Positions 1 to 8,167 are shown, numbered from the stretch's first letter. The stretch: DNA of 32,131 nt from an uncultured Clostridia bacterium (GCA_934796775.1 CAKVPH010000021.1:1-32131); one strand, 5' to 3'. Program-made: numbers and translations. Notes: generated from the letters alone by a model not told the origin.

Positions 1-115
1 CTGGCAATGCGTAGCATTGACTGAAGAGGATTGCAACGTAACGTTGCATCTTGATAACCACTTATAAACTTTTCGCGTTGATATAAACTTACAAATCGTT
101 TTAAGTTTGCGACCT
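1..115. repeat. Partial copy of the 141-bp hairpin repeat unit
   Basis: The first ~80 bases match the units at 31780-32131 almost base for base and in the same orientation; bases ~80-115 are a more diverged match to the unit's AT-rich tail. The piece contains two small palindromes, AATGC-GTA-GCATT and GCAACG-TA-ACGTTGC. It enters the window already inside a unit, so an array probably continues to the left. Confidence 0.85.
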
Positions 116-149
116 TGTTTTTTAATAATGATTAACTGTTATTATTAGA

Positions 150-262
150 AATCCTCTATCGGCGCGTTCGCGCCACTTCGCCTACGCGGCGGACGCGCCC
201 CTTTTGTCGCTTACGCGACATTTCCCCCAATTCACTGGGGGAATTCCTCCAAAGGGAGAAAG
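150..262. repeat. GC-rich multi-hairpin intergenic repeat (second family)
   Basis: This GC-rich block sits in AT-rich DNA and holds several dyads in a row: GGCGCG-TT-CGCGCC, a TGTCGC...GCGACA stem, TCCCCC...GGGGGA, and a short AAGCTT-centred stretch. No reading frame runs through it. The style (serial hairpins, TCCCCC...GGGGGA core) resembles interspersed intergenic repeats common in gut Clostridia. Whether it is a mobile MITE-like element or a folded RNA is unknown. Confidence 0.6.
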
Positions 263-398
263 CTTATACAATAAAAAGCTTTAATAATCAACCTATAGAC
301 TTAGTTTTGGCGGGAAGATGATATCTTCTCCTACAAGCATTTTAAAGCTCACACGCCTACAATAAGGGTGCAGCTTCAAGCTGCCGTCACGCTACCTG
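263..398. other. Non-coding spacer, no recognised gene
   Basis: No plausible reading frame or RNA gene was seen on either strand. Two short perfect dyads are present: GAAGAT-GAT-ATCTTC (314-328) and GCAGCTT-C-AAGCTGC (370-384). If the neighbouring invertible promoter flipped, this would be leader sequence for leftward transcription. Confidence 0.5.
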
Positions 399-400
399 TT

Positions 401-421
401 CGCAGAATAATATATTCTGAG
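401..421 (+). repeat. Recombination-like site A-left
   Basis: A 21-bp dyad with half-sites CGCAGAATA and TATTCTGAG around centre ATA. The outer half-site is identical to that of the sites at 10.7-10.8 kb; the inner half-site has one change from TATTCTGCG. Its centre is the reverse complement of that in the partner site at 538-558. Confidence 0.65.
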
Positions 422-492
422 TAAAAAAACGGCAAAATAAAAAATGCCACTTTTACAAAAAGTGACAAATTGTGCATAACACAAAAATTCAG

Positions 493-521
493 TTGACTTT
501 TATTTTTTACTTTAATATAAT
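493..521 (+). promoter_or_regulatory. Sigma-A promoter inside element A
   Basis: TTGACT (493-498), a 17-nt spacer, and TATAAT (516-521). Start of transcription is expected near 528, so the right-hand inverted site would lie in the transcript leader. Transcription in this orientation meets the terminator at 567-620 within about 90 nt, so it should yield no mRNA as sequenced. Confidence 0.75.
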
Positions 522-537
522 AAAGACGAAAAAAGTT

Positions 538-558
538 CATAGAATATATTATTCTGCG
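538..558 (-). repeat. Recombination-like site A-right
   Basis: A 21-bp dyad with half-sites CATAGAATA (degenerate, inner) and TATTCTGCG (perfect, outer) around centre TAT. It is the inverted partner of the site at 401-421; bases 541-558 are the exact reverse complement of 401-418. Confidence 0.65.
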
Positions 559-566
559 AAAGAACG

Positions 567-620
567 TAAAAAAATCGCGGGAGTACGGAAAAATGCCGTA
601 CTCCCGCGTTGTTATTTTTT
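567..620. terminator. Bidirectional intrinsic terminator after udk
   Basis: A perfect 13-bp stem (576-588 with 596-608, arms CGCGGGAGTACGG and complement) and a 7-nt loop. On the minus strand it is followed by seven Ts (plus-strand As 568-574), ending the pilus-udk operon. On the plus strand TTGTTATTTTTT follows, stopping transcription from element A. Confidence 0.9.
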
Positions 621-654
621 ATTGATTATTTAGTTAATATACCATTTAATCGCC

Positions 655-1278
655 TTACGTATCGCGCCTGATTTTTGATACAAGAGTGCTTACTATCATA
701 TCGAACGCAGTTTGATTATGCCCGCCTTCGGGGACGATTATGTCCGCCAAACGTTTGTATGGTTCTATAAAAGTTTCGTGCATGGGTTTTACAGTGGTTA
801 AATATTGCTTAACGACCGAATCAAGACTTCTGCCGCGCTGCTTTACGTCGCGCATGATACGGCGAAGAATTCTTACGTCCGCATCGGTATCTACAAACAA
901 TTTATAATCGAGCATATTTGTTATTTCGGGGTTAGCAAAAAGCATTATTCCTTCGATTATTATAACCTTTTTGCTGTCGGCTTTTATCCACTCGCTTGTG
1001 CGGGAATGAGTAGTAAAATCGTAAGTGGGATAACTTATACTCTCGCCATTTTTTAGCTTTTTAAGGTGCGAAACCAAAAGCTCCATATCGAACGCGTCGG
1101 GATGATCGTAATTGCGACGAGCTTTTTGTTCGATAGTAAGCGCGTCATCGTCTTTATAATAACAATCCATGCTTAATAAAAGCGAGTTTTCGGCACCGAG
1201 TGCATTGTATATTTTTTTTGCCAAAGTGGTTTTTCCGCTGCCCGTGCCGCCGCATATGCCTATTATCAAACTACCCAT
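655..1278 (-). CDS. udk: Uridine kinase
   Basis: Phosphorylates uridine (and cytidine) to the monophosphate in the pyrimidine salvage pathway, in the cytosol. The 207-residue length is normal for the family. The P-loop GGTGSGKT is at residues 10-17, followed by the family's MDCYYK segment and the NYDHPDAFD substrate-binding segment. ATG start with an AGAGGT ribosome-binding site about 8 nt upstream. It begins 72 bp after the pilB stop on the same strand, with no terminator between, and is followed by the strong terminator at 567-620. It is therefore probably the last gene of the pilus operon, an unusual partner whose link to piliation may be only transcriptional. Confidence 0.93.
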   Translation of the reverse strand: MGSLIIGICGGTGSGKTTLAKKIYNALGAENSLLLSMDCYYKDDDALTIEQKARRNYDHPDAFDMELLVSHLKKLKNGESISYPTYDFTTHSRTSEWIKADSKKVIIIEGIMLFANPEITNMLDYKLFVDTDADVRILRRIMRDVKQRGRSLDSVVKQYLTTVKPMHETFIEPYKRLADIIVPEGGHNQTAFDMIVSTLVSKIRRDT

Positions 1279-1350
1279 TTTTATAACCTCTGCTTTTTAT
1301 TCCCCGTCGTTTTCCCTTTCAAAAAATGCCGATTGTTTTACAAAAATTTT

Positions 1351-3042
1351 TTATAAAACAGTTACGCTCATAAATTCAGGCATATCGGTAACACCTTCTA
1401 AAACAAGATGTTTACACGAATCGCTTAGTTCTACCATACCGTTTTGTTTGGCGAGCTTGCGAATGTCGTCCGACTTCATATCCGAAGTGATTTTTGCCTT
1501 CATATGGCTATCCAAATACAATATTTCGTGAATGGCAACCCTGCCCTTGTAACCCGTATGGTTGCAGAACTGGCAGCCTTCGCTTCTGTAAATGGTGGCA
1601 GGTTCTTTAAGACCTAAGATCTTCATTTCGTCCGCAGTGGTTTTTGCTCTTTTTTTGCAGATCGGGCAAAGGCGTTTTACAAGTCTTTGCGCGATAACGC
1701 CGATTAACGCGTCCTTTGCAAGGTAATTGCTTACGCCCATATCTATAAGACGGGTAAATGCGCCGGGGGCGTCGTTGGTGTGGAGCGTGGATAAAACCAA
1801 ATGTCCCGTAATAGATGCCCTGATGGCTATATCCGCGGTTTCTTCGTCACGTATTTCGCCGATCATTATAATATCCGGGTCCTGACGGAGAATACTTCTT
1901 AGTGCGGTTGCAAACGTGAGATTTGCTTTTGGGTTTACGTGAACCTGATTGATTCCCGCAAGCATATATTCTACAGGATCTTCAACGGTGATAATGTTTA
2001 CGTCCGAACTGTTTTTCTCTTTTAAGAAAGAGTAAAGAGTGGTCGATTTTCCGCAGCCGGTAGGTCCGGTAAGAAGAATTATTCCGTGCGGGTTGGCAAG
2101 CATTTTGTCAACCACGGCGTTTTCTTCGGAGGTGAAACCAAGCTCGGCTCTGGTAAATTTAAACGACGTTTTATCAAGTATTCTTATAACGAACTTTTCG
2201 CCGTAAATAGTGGGAAGAGTGGACACACGGAAGTCGTATTCCGTGCCGTTTATCGTCATGTTAATACGACCGTCCTGCGGGATACGGCGTTCGGCAATGT
2301 TAAGACCTGAAAGTATTTTTAGTCTTGCGCCGATTGCGGCATAGGATTCTATCGGGAAGTCCGCACGTTCCTGCAGATCTCCGTCTATACGATAACGCAC
2401 TTTAACTATCTTTTCAAACGGCTCTATATGGATATCGCTCGCTCTGAAAGGTATTGCTTCTTTTATGATACTGTCAACAAGTCTTACGGCAGGCGCATTG
2501 ATAACGTCTTCTACGCTTTCGATAACGGTTACGCCCGTATCTTTAGCGGCGCGAATCAACTGCTTGTCGCTTTCGGTCTGCAACGTTTTAAGCGCGCTGG
2601 TAGTTGAACGAACGGCAGAGATGGAATCGATTAAAACGTCTATCTGCGTGGGCGGAACGAGTATATATTCTATCTGCCCGGTGTAAAAAGTCGAGCCCAT
2701 GGAAAGCGCGTTATAGTCAAGCGGTCTGCCCACAGCCATTAAAAGCACGCCGTCTTTCGTTTTAAAAATCGGCACCATTTTGATTTTTTTCAAAAAGGCA
2801 AGGCTGTATTTATCGGCAATGTCGCTTGGAACGTCAAACATGTCCATTTCGGCATAAGCAAGGTTATAAAACTCGCCGAGCGCGGGAAGAGCTTCCGCCT
2901 CCGAACAATAGTTCTTGACGAGCATGTACTTTTCCACCGACATGTTTATACGCGCACAGTCTTCCAAAGTTTTTGCGCGTAACTTCTTTTTGATTATTTT
3001 TTTGTAAATATAATAATTTAACAGCTCGTAATTGATATTCAA
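1351..3042 (-). CDS. pilB: Type IV pilus assembly / type II secretion ATPase (PilB/GspE family)
   Basis: Cytoplasmic hexameric ATPase that powers pilin polymerisation. 563 residues: an N-terminal MshEN-like region (~55-135), then the secretion-ATPase core with Walker A GPTGCGKST (326-334), Asp box TVEDPVEY (352-359), Walker B IIMIGEIRDEE (391-401), His box STLHTNDA (418-425), and a zinc-binding pair CPIC (459-462) and CQFC (490-493). The zinc pair and N-terminal domain favour an extension ATPase over the retraction ATPase PilT. The start is TTG: it overlaps the TGA of pilC as TTGA and has GGAGGAG about 8 nt upstream, indicating translational coupling. PilB and GspE cannot be separated by sequence alone; the prepilin-rich neighbourhood without other secretion genes favours a pilus. 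Confidence 0.93.
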   Translation of the reverse strand: MNINYELLNYYIYKKIIKKKLRAKTLEDCARINMSVEKYMLVKNYCSEAEALPALGEFYNLAYAEMDMFDVPSDIADKYSLAFLKKIKMVPIFKTKDGVLLMAVGRPLDYNALSMGSTFYTGQIEYILVPPTQIDVLIDSISAVRSTTSALKTLQTESDKQLIRAAKDTGVTVIESVEDVINAPAVRLVDSIIKEAIPFRASDIHIEPFEKIVKVRYRIDGDLQERADFPIESYAAIGARLKILSGLNIAERRIPQDGRINMTINGTEYDFRVSTLPTIYGEKFVIRILDKTSFKFTRAELGFTSEENAVVDKMLANPHGIILLTGPTGCGKSTTLYSFLKEKNSSDVNIITVEDPVEYMLAGINQVHVNPKANLTFATALRSILRQDPDIIMIGEIRDEETADIAIRASITGHLVLSTLHTNDAPGAFTRLIDMGVSNYLAKDALIGVIAQRLVKRLCPICKKRAKTTADEMKILGLKEPATIYRSEGCQFCNHTGYKGRVAIHEILYLDSHMKAKITSDMKSDDIRKLAKQNGMVELSDSCKHLVLEGVTDMPEFMSVTVL

Positions 3043-4331
3043 AACGCTACTCCTCCGAAAATATCTTTTATCGATTGTAAAGTTTTAACCGCCGAAACAG
3101 TGGCGCTTGCCACGTCCGACGTGTAATCTGTTTTCATTATTGAAAGCATAGGAGAGTAAATTGCAATAAACAATACTCCTATCAATGCGCCCAAAAGCCC
3201 GAGCATTATAGGTTGAATAAGGCTTGTAACTTTTATAAGCGAAACTTCAACCTGCTGGTCGAAAAAGTTTACCGAACGGTTAAGAACTTCTTCGAGTCCG
3301 CCGGTTTTTTCACCCGTGGCAAGCATCTGAATGAGCATGGGCGGAAAAATATTGTAATTACTGAGTGCAAACGTGAGCGACGCGCCGCGGCGAACGTCTT
3401 CTATAACCTGCTTGAATTCCTTTGCCGCGTAACGGTTGCCAAGTACGTTCTGCACTACTTCGAGCGCGTCTACAAGGTTCATACCGCTTGACAACAACAA
3501 GCCGGTTGCTTTTGTGAATTTGCTTGCAACCATGTTCACCGAAACGTAGCGCGTGAGCGCAGATTTATACTTAAACACGTCGAATACGTATTTGCCCTTT
3601 TTTGTCTGCAAAAATCCGAACAAAGCGGCAAAAATTAAAACTATAGCATACAAAAGGTACAATCCGTTTGCTATTATCCAGTCGCTTACGCCAAACACGG
3701 CTTTTGTAATTGCGTTAAGCTTTACGCCGGGCATTTCGCTCATGGTCTTTTTGAACGTGGGTATTACGAACAATAAGAACAAAAGCGCAACCGCCACCAT
3801 TAAAAAGGCTATGAATATAGGATACGCAAGCGCGCTTTTAATCTTTCGGTTAAGCAAAACTTCCTTATCGTAATAATCGGCAAGCTCGTTTAAAACGCGC
3901 TCTAACCCGCCCGAAATTTCGCCGACGTATATCATGCTTCTGAAAAATTCAGGGAATACTTTTTTGTGCTTTTCCATCGCCTTGGATAACAGCACGCCGA
4001 TTTTTACGTCATCGTAAATCATATACAGAATTTTTTTCATGTAGCCCGAAAAATTCTGATCTTTAAGCTGAGATAAGCTTTCGAGTATAGATATACCCGA
4101 ATTTAACATTATTGCAAACTGACGGCAAAAGTTGGTTAGTTCTACGGGCGAAATCTTACCGCTTACCGAAAAGAACTGGTTCGGCGATTTATCCGACAGC
4201 GGCGTGGCAGAAACCAAAAATAGGTTTTGCTGCGATAACTGCTGCCTTAAATGATTTTCGTTCTCGGCGTAAAACGAGCCGGTGAACTTCTTTTTTTCCA
4301 CGTTGACCGCGGTATATTTGTACTTTCGCAA
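3039..4331 (-). CDS. pilC: Type IV pilus inner-membrane platform protein (PilC/GspF family)
   Basis: Polytopic membrane protein that couples the PilB ATPase to pilin assembly. 430 residues, the usual family size. Two T2SF repeats are recognisable by GEISGGLE (137-144) and GEKTGGLEEVL (340-350), with hydrophobic segments at about 170-192, 223-241 and 371-393. The N-terminal KYTAVN start is typical of the family. Start codon is TTG with GGGAGGT 10 nt upstream; no ATG fits. Its stop overlaps the pilB start. A ~100-bp gap separates it from pilD, without a terminator. Confidence 0.93.
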   Translation of the reverse strand: MRKYKYTAVNVEKKKFTGSFYAENENHLRQQLSQQNLFLVSATPLSDKSPNQFFSVSGKISPVELTNFCRQFAIMLNSGISILESLSQLKDQNFSGYMKKILYMIYDDVKIGVLLSKAMEKHKKVFPEFFRSMIYVGEISGGLERVLNELADYYDKEVLLNRKIKSALAYPIFIAFLMVAVALLFLLFVIPTFKKTMSEMPGVKLNAITKAVFGVSDWIIANGLYLLYAIVLIFAALFGFLQTKKGKYVFDVFKYKSALTRYVSVNMVASKFTKATGLLLSSGMNLVDALEVVQNVLGNRYAAKEFKQVIEDVRRGASLTFALSNYNIFPPMLIQMLATGEKTGGLEEVLNRSVNFFDQQVEVSLIKVTSLIQPIMLGLLGALIGVLFIAIYSPMLSIMKTDYTSDVASATVSAVKTLQSIKDIFGGVAF

Positions 4332-4431
4332 AAGAGTTTTACCTCCCGAATTTTCTTATAAACGTAAATTGTTTTTTTGTACTGCAATAAAAAACAGCAA
4401 AGTTCAAAAGCCGATGAATTTTATAAAATTT

Positions 4432-5226
4432 TTATAAAAACAAGTTAAGGTATGCTTCTACGAGTATCTGCCCGAAATAAACGGCTATTATTGAGCCCGC
4501 CGCCAAAAACGGAGCAAACGGATACTCAACAGATTTTTCTTTGTTTTTAGCCGCCTTTATTCCTAAAACTATAGAACCTGCAACAGAGGCAAACAGCGTT
4601 GCAAAAAAAGTTGCTTTAAGCCCTAAAACCAAACCCGTTGCAGCCATAAGTTTTACGTCGCCAAAGCCCATGCCTTCTTTTTTGAACACGAATTTGGATA
4701 TCGCCCAGAACGCTCCGAAGAACAATGCACCGAATAAAAGTCCGTAAAGACGATACTGCCAGGTAACGAACGTTTTATCAAAAAAGCAGGCTATAGCACC
4801 GATAACGGCTATAAACACGCTTAAACTATCGGGGATAATTCCATGTTCCTGATCTATAAAAGCGGCGGCTATCATAGCCGTTATAAAGAACATACTGCTT
4901 ATTGCGTAAGCGTATCCGTAAACGTAAGTAAAGAGTGCAAGAGCCAACCATAAAATCGCGTTTACGCTTTCAACTATAACGTAACGCGGCGAAATTTTCG
5001 CCTTGCAATCGCGGCACTTTCCGCCGAGAATTATGTATGAAAGTATGGGTATATTGTCGTAAGGTCTTATTTTTTTGCCGCACGACGTGCAGTGCGACGC
5101 TCCTCTTGCCAAACTTTCGCCTATGGGAAGCCTATATATTACCACATTTGAAAAACTGCCGAAACACGCACCCAGAATAAAGGCGAGTATGCAATACATA
5201 AGTTGCATATATTGTTCTAACGTCAT
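4432..5226 (-). CDS. pilD: Prepilin leader peptidase / N-methyltransferase
   Basis: Membrane aspartyl protease that cleaves prepilin leaders after glycine and methylates the new N-terminal residue. 264 residues. The N-terminal methyltransferase-type domain has ACFGSFSNVVIYRLP (20-34) and the zinc cysteines CTSC (46-49) and CRDC (71-74). Catalytic aspartates are D125 (AAFIDQEHGIIPD) and D190 (GFGDVKL). Several membrane helices follow. ATG start with GGAGAGG close upstream. All five prepilin-like proteins in this window carry a leader it could process. ComC is the equivalent name in competence systems. Confidence 0.94.
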   Translation of the reverse strand: MTLEQYMQLMYCILAFILGACFGSFSNVVIYRLPIGESLARGASHCTSCGKKIRPYDNIPILSYIILGGKCRDCKAKISPRYVIVESVNAILWLALALFTYVYGYAYAISSMFFITAMIAAAFIDQEHGIIPDSLSVFIAVIGAIACFFDKTFVTWQYRLYGLLFGALFFGAFWAISKFVFKKEGMGFGDVKLMAATGLVLGLKATFFATLFASVAGSIVLGIKAAKNKEKSVEYPFAPFLAAGSIIAVYFGQILVEAYLNLFL

Positions 5227-5236
5227 TTTCCTCTCC

Positions 5237-5662
5237 TTATCCTGCGTTCTGCGTTGAATCGTCCGTCGGCGAATAAACGTATTCTTGAACCTCGGTTTTG
5301 TCTGCGGTAACTAAAACCTTTACGCGAAGCATTATTTTGCCGTCTGACGATTTTACGAGTAAAGTATAAAGCGTTCCGACGCCTTCGGCTTTTGCATCAG
5401 GCGGTTCTATAATATAGTTGGCTTTTTCTGCCGCGCTTTTCATTTTTGTTTCGCCTGCTGCCGAAGGATTTTTAACATACTCTCCTATAAAGTATTCAGC
5501 GGTTTGATCAAGCGCATTGCGGGCATTTATTTTTGCCTGCAACAAATTGTTTTTTACCGAGCCTGCCTGCGACATTGATAAAATAACGGTTATAAGCACG
5601 GCTACTATCATCATTACAACTACCGAGTAGGCAAAAATGAAACCTTTATTTTTCTTTTTCAT
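5237..5662 (-). CDS. Minor prepilin-like protein lacking Glu5
   Basis: 141 residues. N-terminus MKKKNKG then FIFAYS and a long hydrophobic helix (about residues 8-30), the layout of a prepilin leader and transmembrane segment. Position +5 after the predicted Gly-Phe cleavage is Tyr rather than the usual Glu, as in PilX/GspK-type minor pilins that sit at the fibre tip. Start chosen at the ATG one base after the upstream stop (TGATATG), with AGGGGG about 7 nt upstream; an in-frame TTG seven codons earlier lacks such a site. The role as a minor pilin is inferred from position between two prepilins and pilD. Confidence 0.75.
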   Translation of the reverse strand: MKKKNKGFIFAYSVVVMMIVAVLITVILSMSQAGSVKNNLLQAKINARNALDQTAEYFIGEYVKNPSAAGETKMKSAAEKANYIIEPPDAKAEGVGTLYTLLVKSSDGKIMLRVKVLVTADKTEVQEYVYSPTDDSTQNAG

Positions 5663-5663
5663 A

Positions 5664-6131
5664 TCATGCCCCCTGCATATCAAAACGGCTGACGTACGGC
5701 GTTTCTGTTTTGTAAATTATTTTTGTAGACTCTTCGGCTTCATATACAGTTATCCAAAAGCCTTTTGATTCCCCCTCAGGCTCTATTCTTACCACAATTT
5801 CAAAATACCCCTCGTCAGAGGAAACAACTTCAAACGTTCTCGAATAATAAATTTTATAAACGTCGTGCGTACTGTCTGTTTCCGGTTCTTTGTCAATATC
5901 GAGCAATTTTTTTAAGTTCTCTTTAAAGCCGTTTTTACCGCCGCGCTTGTAACATTCAAGGTAGTTTTGCGTTTCGTTGATAAAAAATCTTTTTACTTCG
6001 GTATATCTGCGGTTGTTCACCGTTGAAACTATTGCTGTGGTGGCGGTTGCGAATATCAACGCTATAAGCGTTAATGCAATTAAGGCTTCAACAAGAGAAA
6101 AACCCTTTTTTAAATTTCGATTTTTACTCAT
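5664..6131 (-). CDS. Type IV prepilin-like minor pilin
   Basis: 155 residues with a class-III-type leader NLKKG followed by FSLVEALIALTLIAL, including the conserved Glu5. The C-terminal globular part (about 35-155) is not recognised. Starts at an ATG one base after the stop of the upstream prepilin (TAAAATG), with GAAGGTG upstream. Probably a minor pilin or pseudopilin that primes fibre assembly with its neighbours. Confidence 0.85.
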   Translation of the reverse strand: MSKNRNLKKGFSLVEALIALTLIALIFATATTAIVSTVNNRRYTEVKRFFINETQNYLECYKRGGKNGFKENLKKLLDIDKEPETDSTHDVYKIYYSRTFEVVSSDEGYFEIVVRIEPEGESKGFWITVYEAEESTKIIYKTETPYVSRFDMQGA

Positions 6132-6132
6132 T

Positions 6133-6624
6133 TTAAAACACCTTCCCGCAATATAAAAATCTCATGGAAAGCTCGCTTTTATCAAACGAGTCGTATTTTA
6201 TAGTCATTACAATAGAATCGTCAGCGTTTTCAGGAACGGAAAAAGTTATATCCTTAATATATATAAGCGTTTTTGTATCGGTTTCACCCGAAAGCGCATA
6301 CGTTGTAAACACAAAATTACCGTCACCGTCGGTTTCTGCACTTACATATGGCACGTTTGTGCCACCCGCTGTATTTATTTTTTTACCGTCCTCAGTAACG
6401 GAAAAAGTTGTTTTTTCCACCGTAAATTCGTCAAACCAACTTTGCATTAAAGAGGTTATTTCGGTAATTTCGTTTGACTGATTATACTGCTTTTCTACAG
6501 TTGCGCGCTGGTCGAAAACGGTAATGGTAAGCGTGGAGATCATTATCATCATGATAGCGGTAACGGCAAGCGCGACCGACATTTCTACCAACGTAAAACC
6601 GAATTTTCGTTTGCGTGTTTTCAT
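6133..6624 (-). CDS. Type IV prepilin-like minor pilin
   Basis: 163 residues. Leader MKTRKRKFG then FTLVEMSVALAVTAIMMIMI with Glu5, a canonical prepilin N-terminus. The rest resembles GspJ/PilW-type minor pilins in layout only (helix, then a beta-rich domain); no specific family is claimed. ATG start with GGGAGGA about 8 nt upstream. It begins 25 bp after the pilM-like stop. Confidence 0.85.
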   Translation of the reverse strand: MKTRKRKFGFTLVEMSVALAVTAIMMIMISTLTITVFDQRATVEKQYNQSNEITEITSLMQSWFDEFTVEKTTFSVTEDGKKINTAGGTNVPYVSAETDGDGNFVFTTYALSGETDTKTLIYIKDITFSVPENADDSIVMTIKYDSFDKSELSMRFLYCGKVF

Positions 6625-6649
6625 AAACGATTCCTCCCGTGACTTTTCG

Positions 6650-8167
6650 TCAGAAGTTATGCGTTTTATTGAAAGAAGACATAAACAATGCTCCGTAAAG
6701 GTCTAAGTTAGACGTTAATTGCACGTTGTTTTCCTTTGCGGGATCAAAATAGCGGAACGGTATTCCGTTGTCCTCTTCTTTATTGATTTCGTCAATTACA
6801 AATGCGTATTCTTCGGGCATATTTACCAGAACGTATTGCGGTACGGGCATATATCCCGATTGTTCGTTCTGCTTTTTAACAAGAAGCGCACGCTTTACAA
6901 ACAGACGGAAATTTTCTACTATAAAGCCTTCGGGCGTTTCGGGCGTGGGGCGCATCATAAACGCAGGCAATTTTTTAATTTTTCTTGCGTAAGTTTTTAC
7001 TTTTGCCTTAGTTACGCGTTCCTGAAGCGAAAGCTCGGAATCGTCTACAGTTTCTTCCGCTTGCGGTAAAACGCTCTCGGTTAAACTGTCGCCTCCGCGT
7101 TCTTCTTCGGCATAGTATTCGTCGTCCTCGTCATCGTCGTCAAAATCGTCGGTCGTTACGGTTTGCTCTTCAATCGCGGTTTTCGCGGCTTTTTCATCTG
7201 CTTTTACATTTGCCGCGTTCTGAGCAAAAACGTTTTCGTTTGCATCGGCGCTATTATCCGCCGCTTCGGTTTTATTTTCCGCATTTTCGACAGCTAAAGT
7301 GTTTTCGTCCGACTCTGCGGGAATTTCGTCCCTATTTATCTCGTTTACGGTAATGGCGGCTTCCCTTATAGCGTCGCCGTCATCAATGGTCGTCATTTTC
7401 TTTCTCTTTGCAATTTCGGTCGCATTTATTACGGCAACGTTTGCAATGTCGTTAAACACAACGTTCGCTTCTAATACGACTTTATCTCGAGCAAGCACGT
7501 TCAAGCCGAAAGGAATTTCTACCCAACCGACAGTCGTGCCGTTGGCGCATACGGTTATACAAGCCGACTCGCTTGAAATATCCAAAAACAAAAAGCTTGT
7601 TTTACGCGTTTTAGGTCTTAACGCAAATACCGAATTTAGCGCGGCGTTTGCACTGTACGTTGCATTTTTAACGTATAACTTGTTAGCAGATAGTGCTTTA
7701 TATATGGAGTTTAACAAGTCCTTGTTAAGCATTATTACTTCGTAAGTAGAGTTCGTGCGGTTAGACGATAACAAGACTTTTTTAAATTTATAATTGCGAT
7801 AAAACGTGTAAAGCTCGCTCATCTGCGTTTCGAGCGCAACGTCGGACTTAGCTTTTGATAAAGTTGGCACGGTAAAAACATCGGAGCCGATCAGCTTATC
7901 CGGCATAACAAGATGTACGGCAAACGTTTTATCAAAATTTTGCTCTTTAATATAATCGGGCAAATAATCGGCAAGAATTTCAGCCCATTCGCCACGCGTT
8001 ATATATCTCGGCGCGACCGAAATATAATCAACCTTGCAGGTAGAATGATCGTTGCCCACTATACGCATGATTTTAAGGCAATAATTCGCCGTGTCGAACC
8101 CGATAATCAGGTTCAACTGATTTTTTTGTATGTTGCTTTTTAAAAAACTAAAATCCAGAACGGACAT
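6650..8167 (-). CDS. pilM: PilM-like pilus assembly protein with an acidic insert
   Basis: PilM is a cytoplasmic actin-fold protein that bridges PilB and the membrane assembly complex. This 505-residue protein has the actin-like phosphate loop IIGFDTAN (21-28), a second nucleotide-binding-type strand FLFLDISSESACITV (192-206), and an N-terminal FLKSN segment as in PilM. Residues ~280-380 are low-complexity and strongly acidic (DDFDDDDEDDEYYAEEE), splitting or extending the fold; PilM proteins are usually ~350 residues. Start chosen at the ATG at 8167 because GGAGGA lies 7 nt upstream; an in-frame ATG 13 codons earlier has none. First gene of the operon, behind the promoter at 8265-8293. Confidence 0.75.
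   Translation of the reverse strand: MSVLDFSFLKSNIQKNQLNLIIGFDTANYCLKIMRIVGNDHSTCKVDYISVAPRYITRGEWAEILADYLPDYIKEQNFDKTFAVHLVMPDKLIGSDVFTVPTLSKAKSDVALETQMSELYTFYRNYKFKKVLLSSNRTNSTYEVIMLNKDLLNSIYKALSANKLYVKNATYSANAALNSVFALRPKTRKTSFLFLDISSESACITVCANGTTVGWVEIPFGLNVLARDKVVLEANVVFNDIANVAVINATEIAKRKKMTTIDDGDAIREAAITVNEINRDEIPAESDENTLAVENAENKTEAADNSADANENVFAQNAANVKADEKAAKTAIEEQTVTTDDFDDDDEDDEYYAEEERGGDSLTESVLPQAEETVDDSELSLQERVTKAKVKTYARKIKKLPAFMMRPTPETPEGFIVENFRLFVKRALLVKKQNEQSGYMPVPQYVLVNMPEEYAFVIDEINKEEDNGIPFRYFDPAKENNVQLTSNLDLYGALFMSSFNKTHNF

Larger units (their letters stand above)
399..560. promoter_or_regulatory. Candidate invertible promoter element A
   Basis: A perfect 20-bp inverted repeat (399-418 and 541-560) encloses about 120 bp that carries a sigma-A promoter on the plus strand (493-521). 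The same design occurs at 10673-10829: inverted sites, ~80-90 bp of A-rich DNA, promoter, then ~20 bp to the second site. As sequenced, the promoter fires right, straight into the strong terminator at 567-620. Inverted, it would fire left across 1-398 and out of the window. The target gene is therefore not visible. The alternative is a promoter between two operator dyads. Confidence 0.6.

Noticed and set aside
399..560. Inverted-repeat element considered as a MITE or insertion-sequence remnant
   Set aside because: No target-site duplication is visible at the ends, and its partner at 10673-10829 shares the sites and layout but little filler sequence, with a promoter at the same relative place in both. 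A MITE origin cannot be excluded outright.
7299..7745. 148-codon plus-strand frame opposite the pilM-like gene
   Set aside because: It mirrors the Asp/Glu-rich stretch of pilM in antisense, giving Ser-rich text; it has no start signal of its own.
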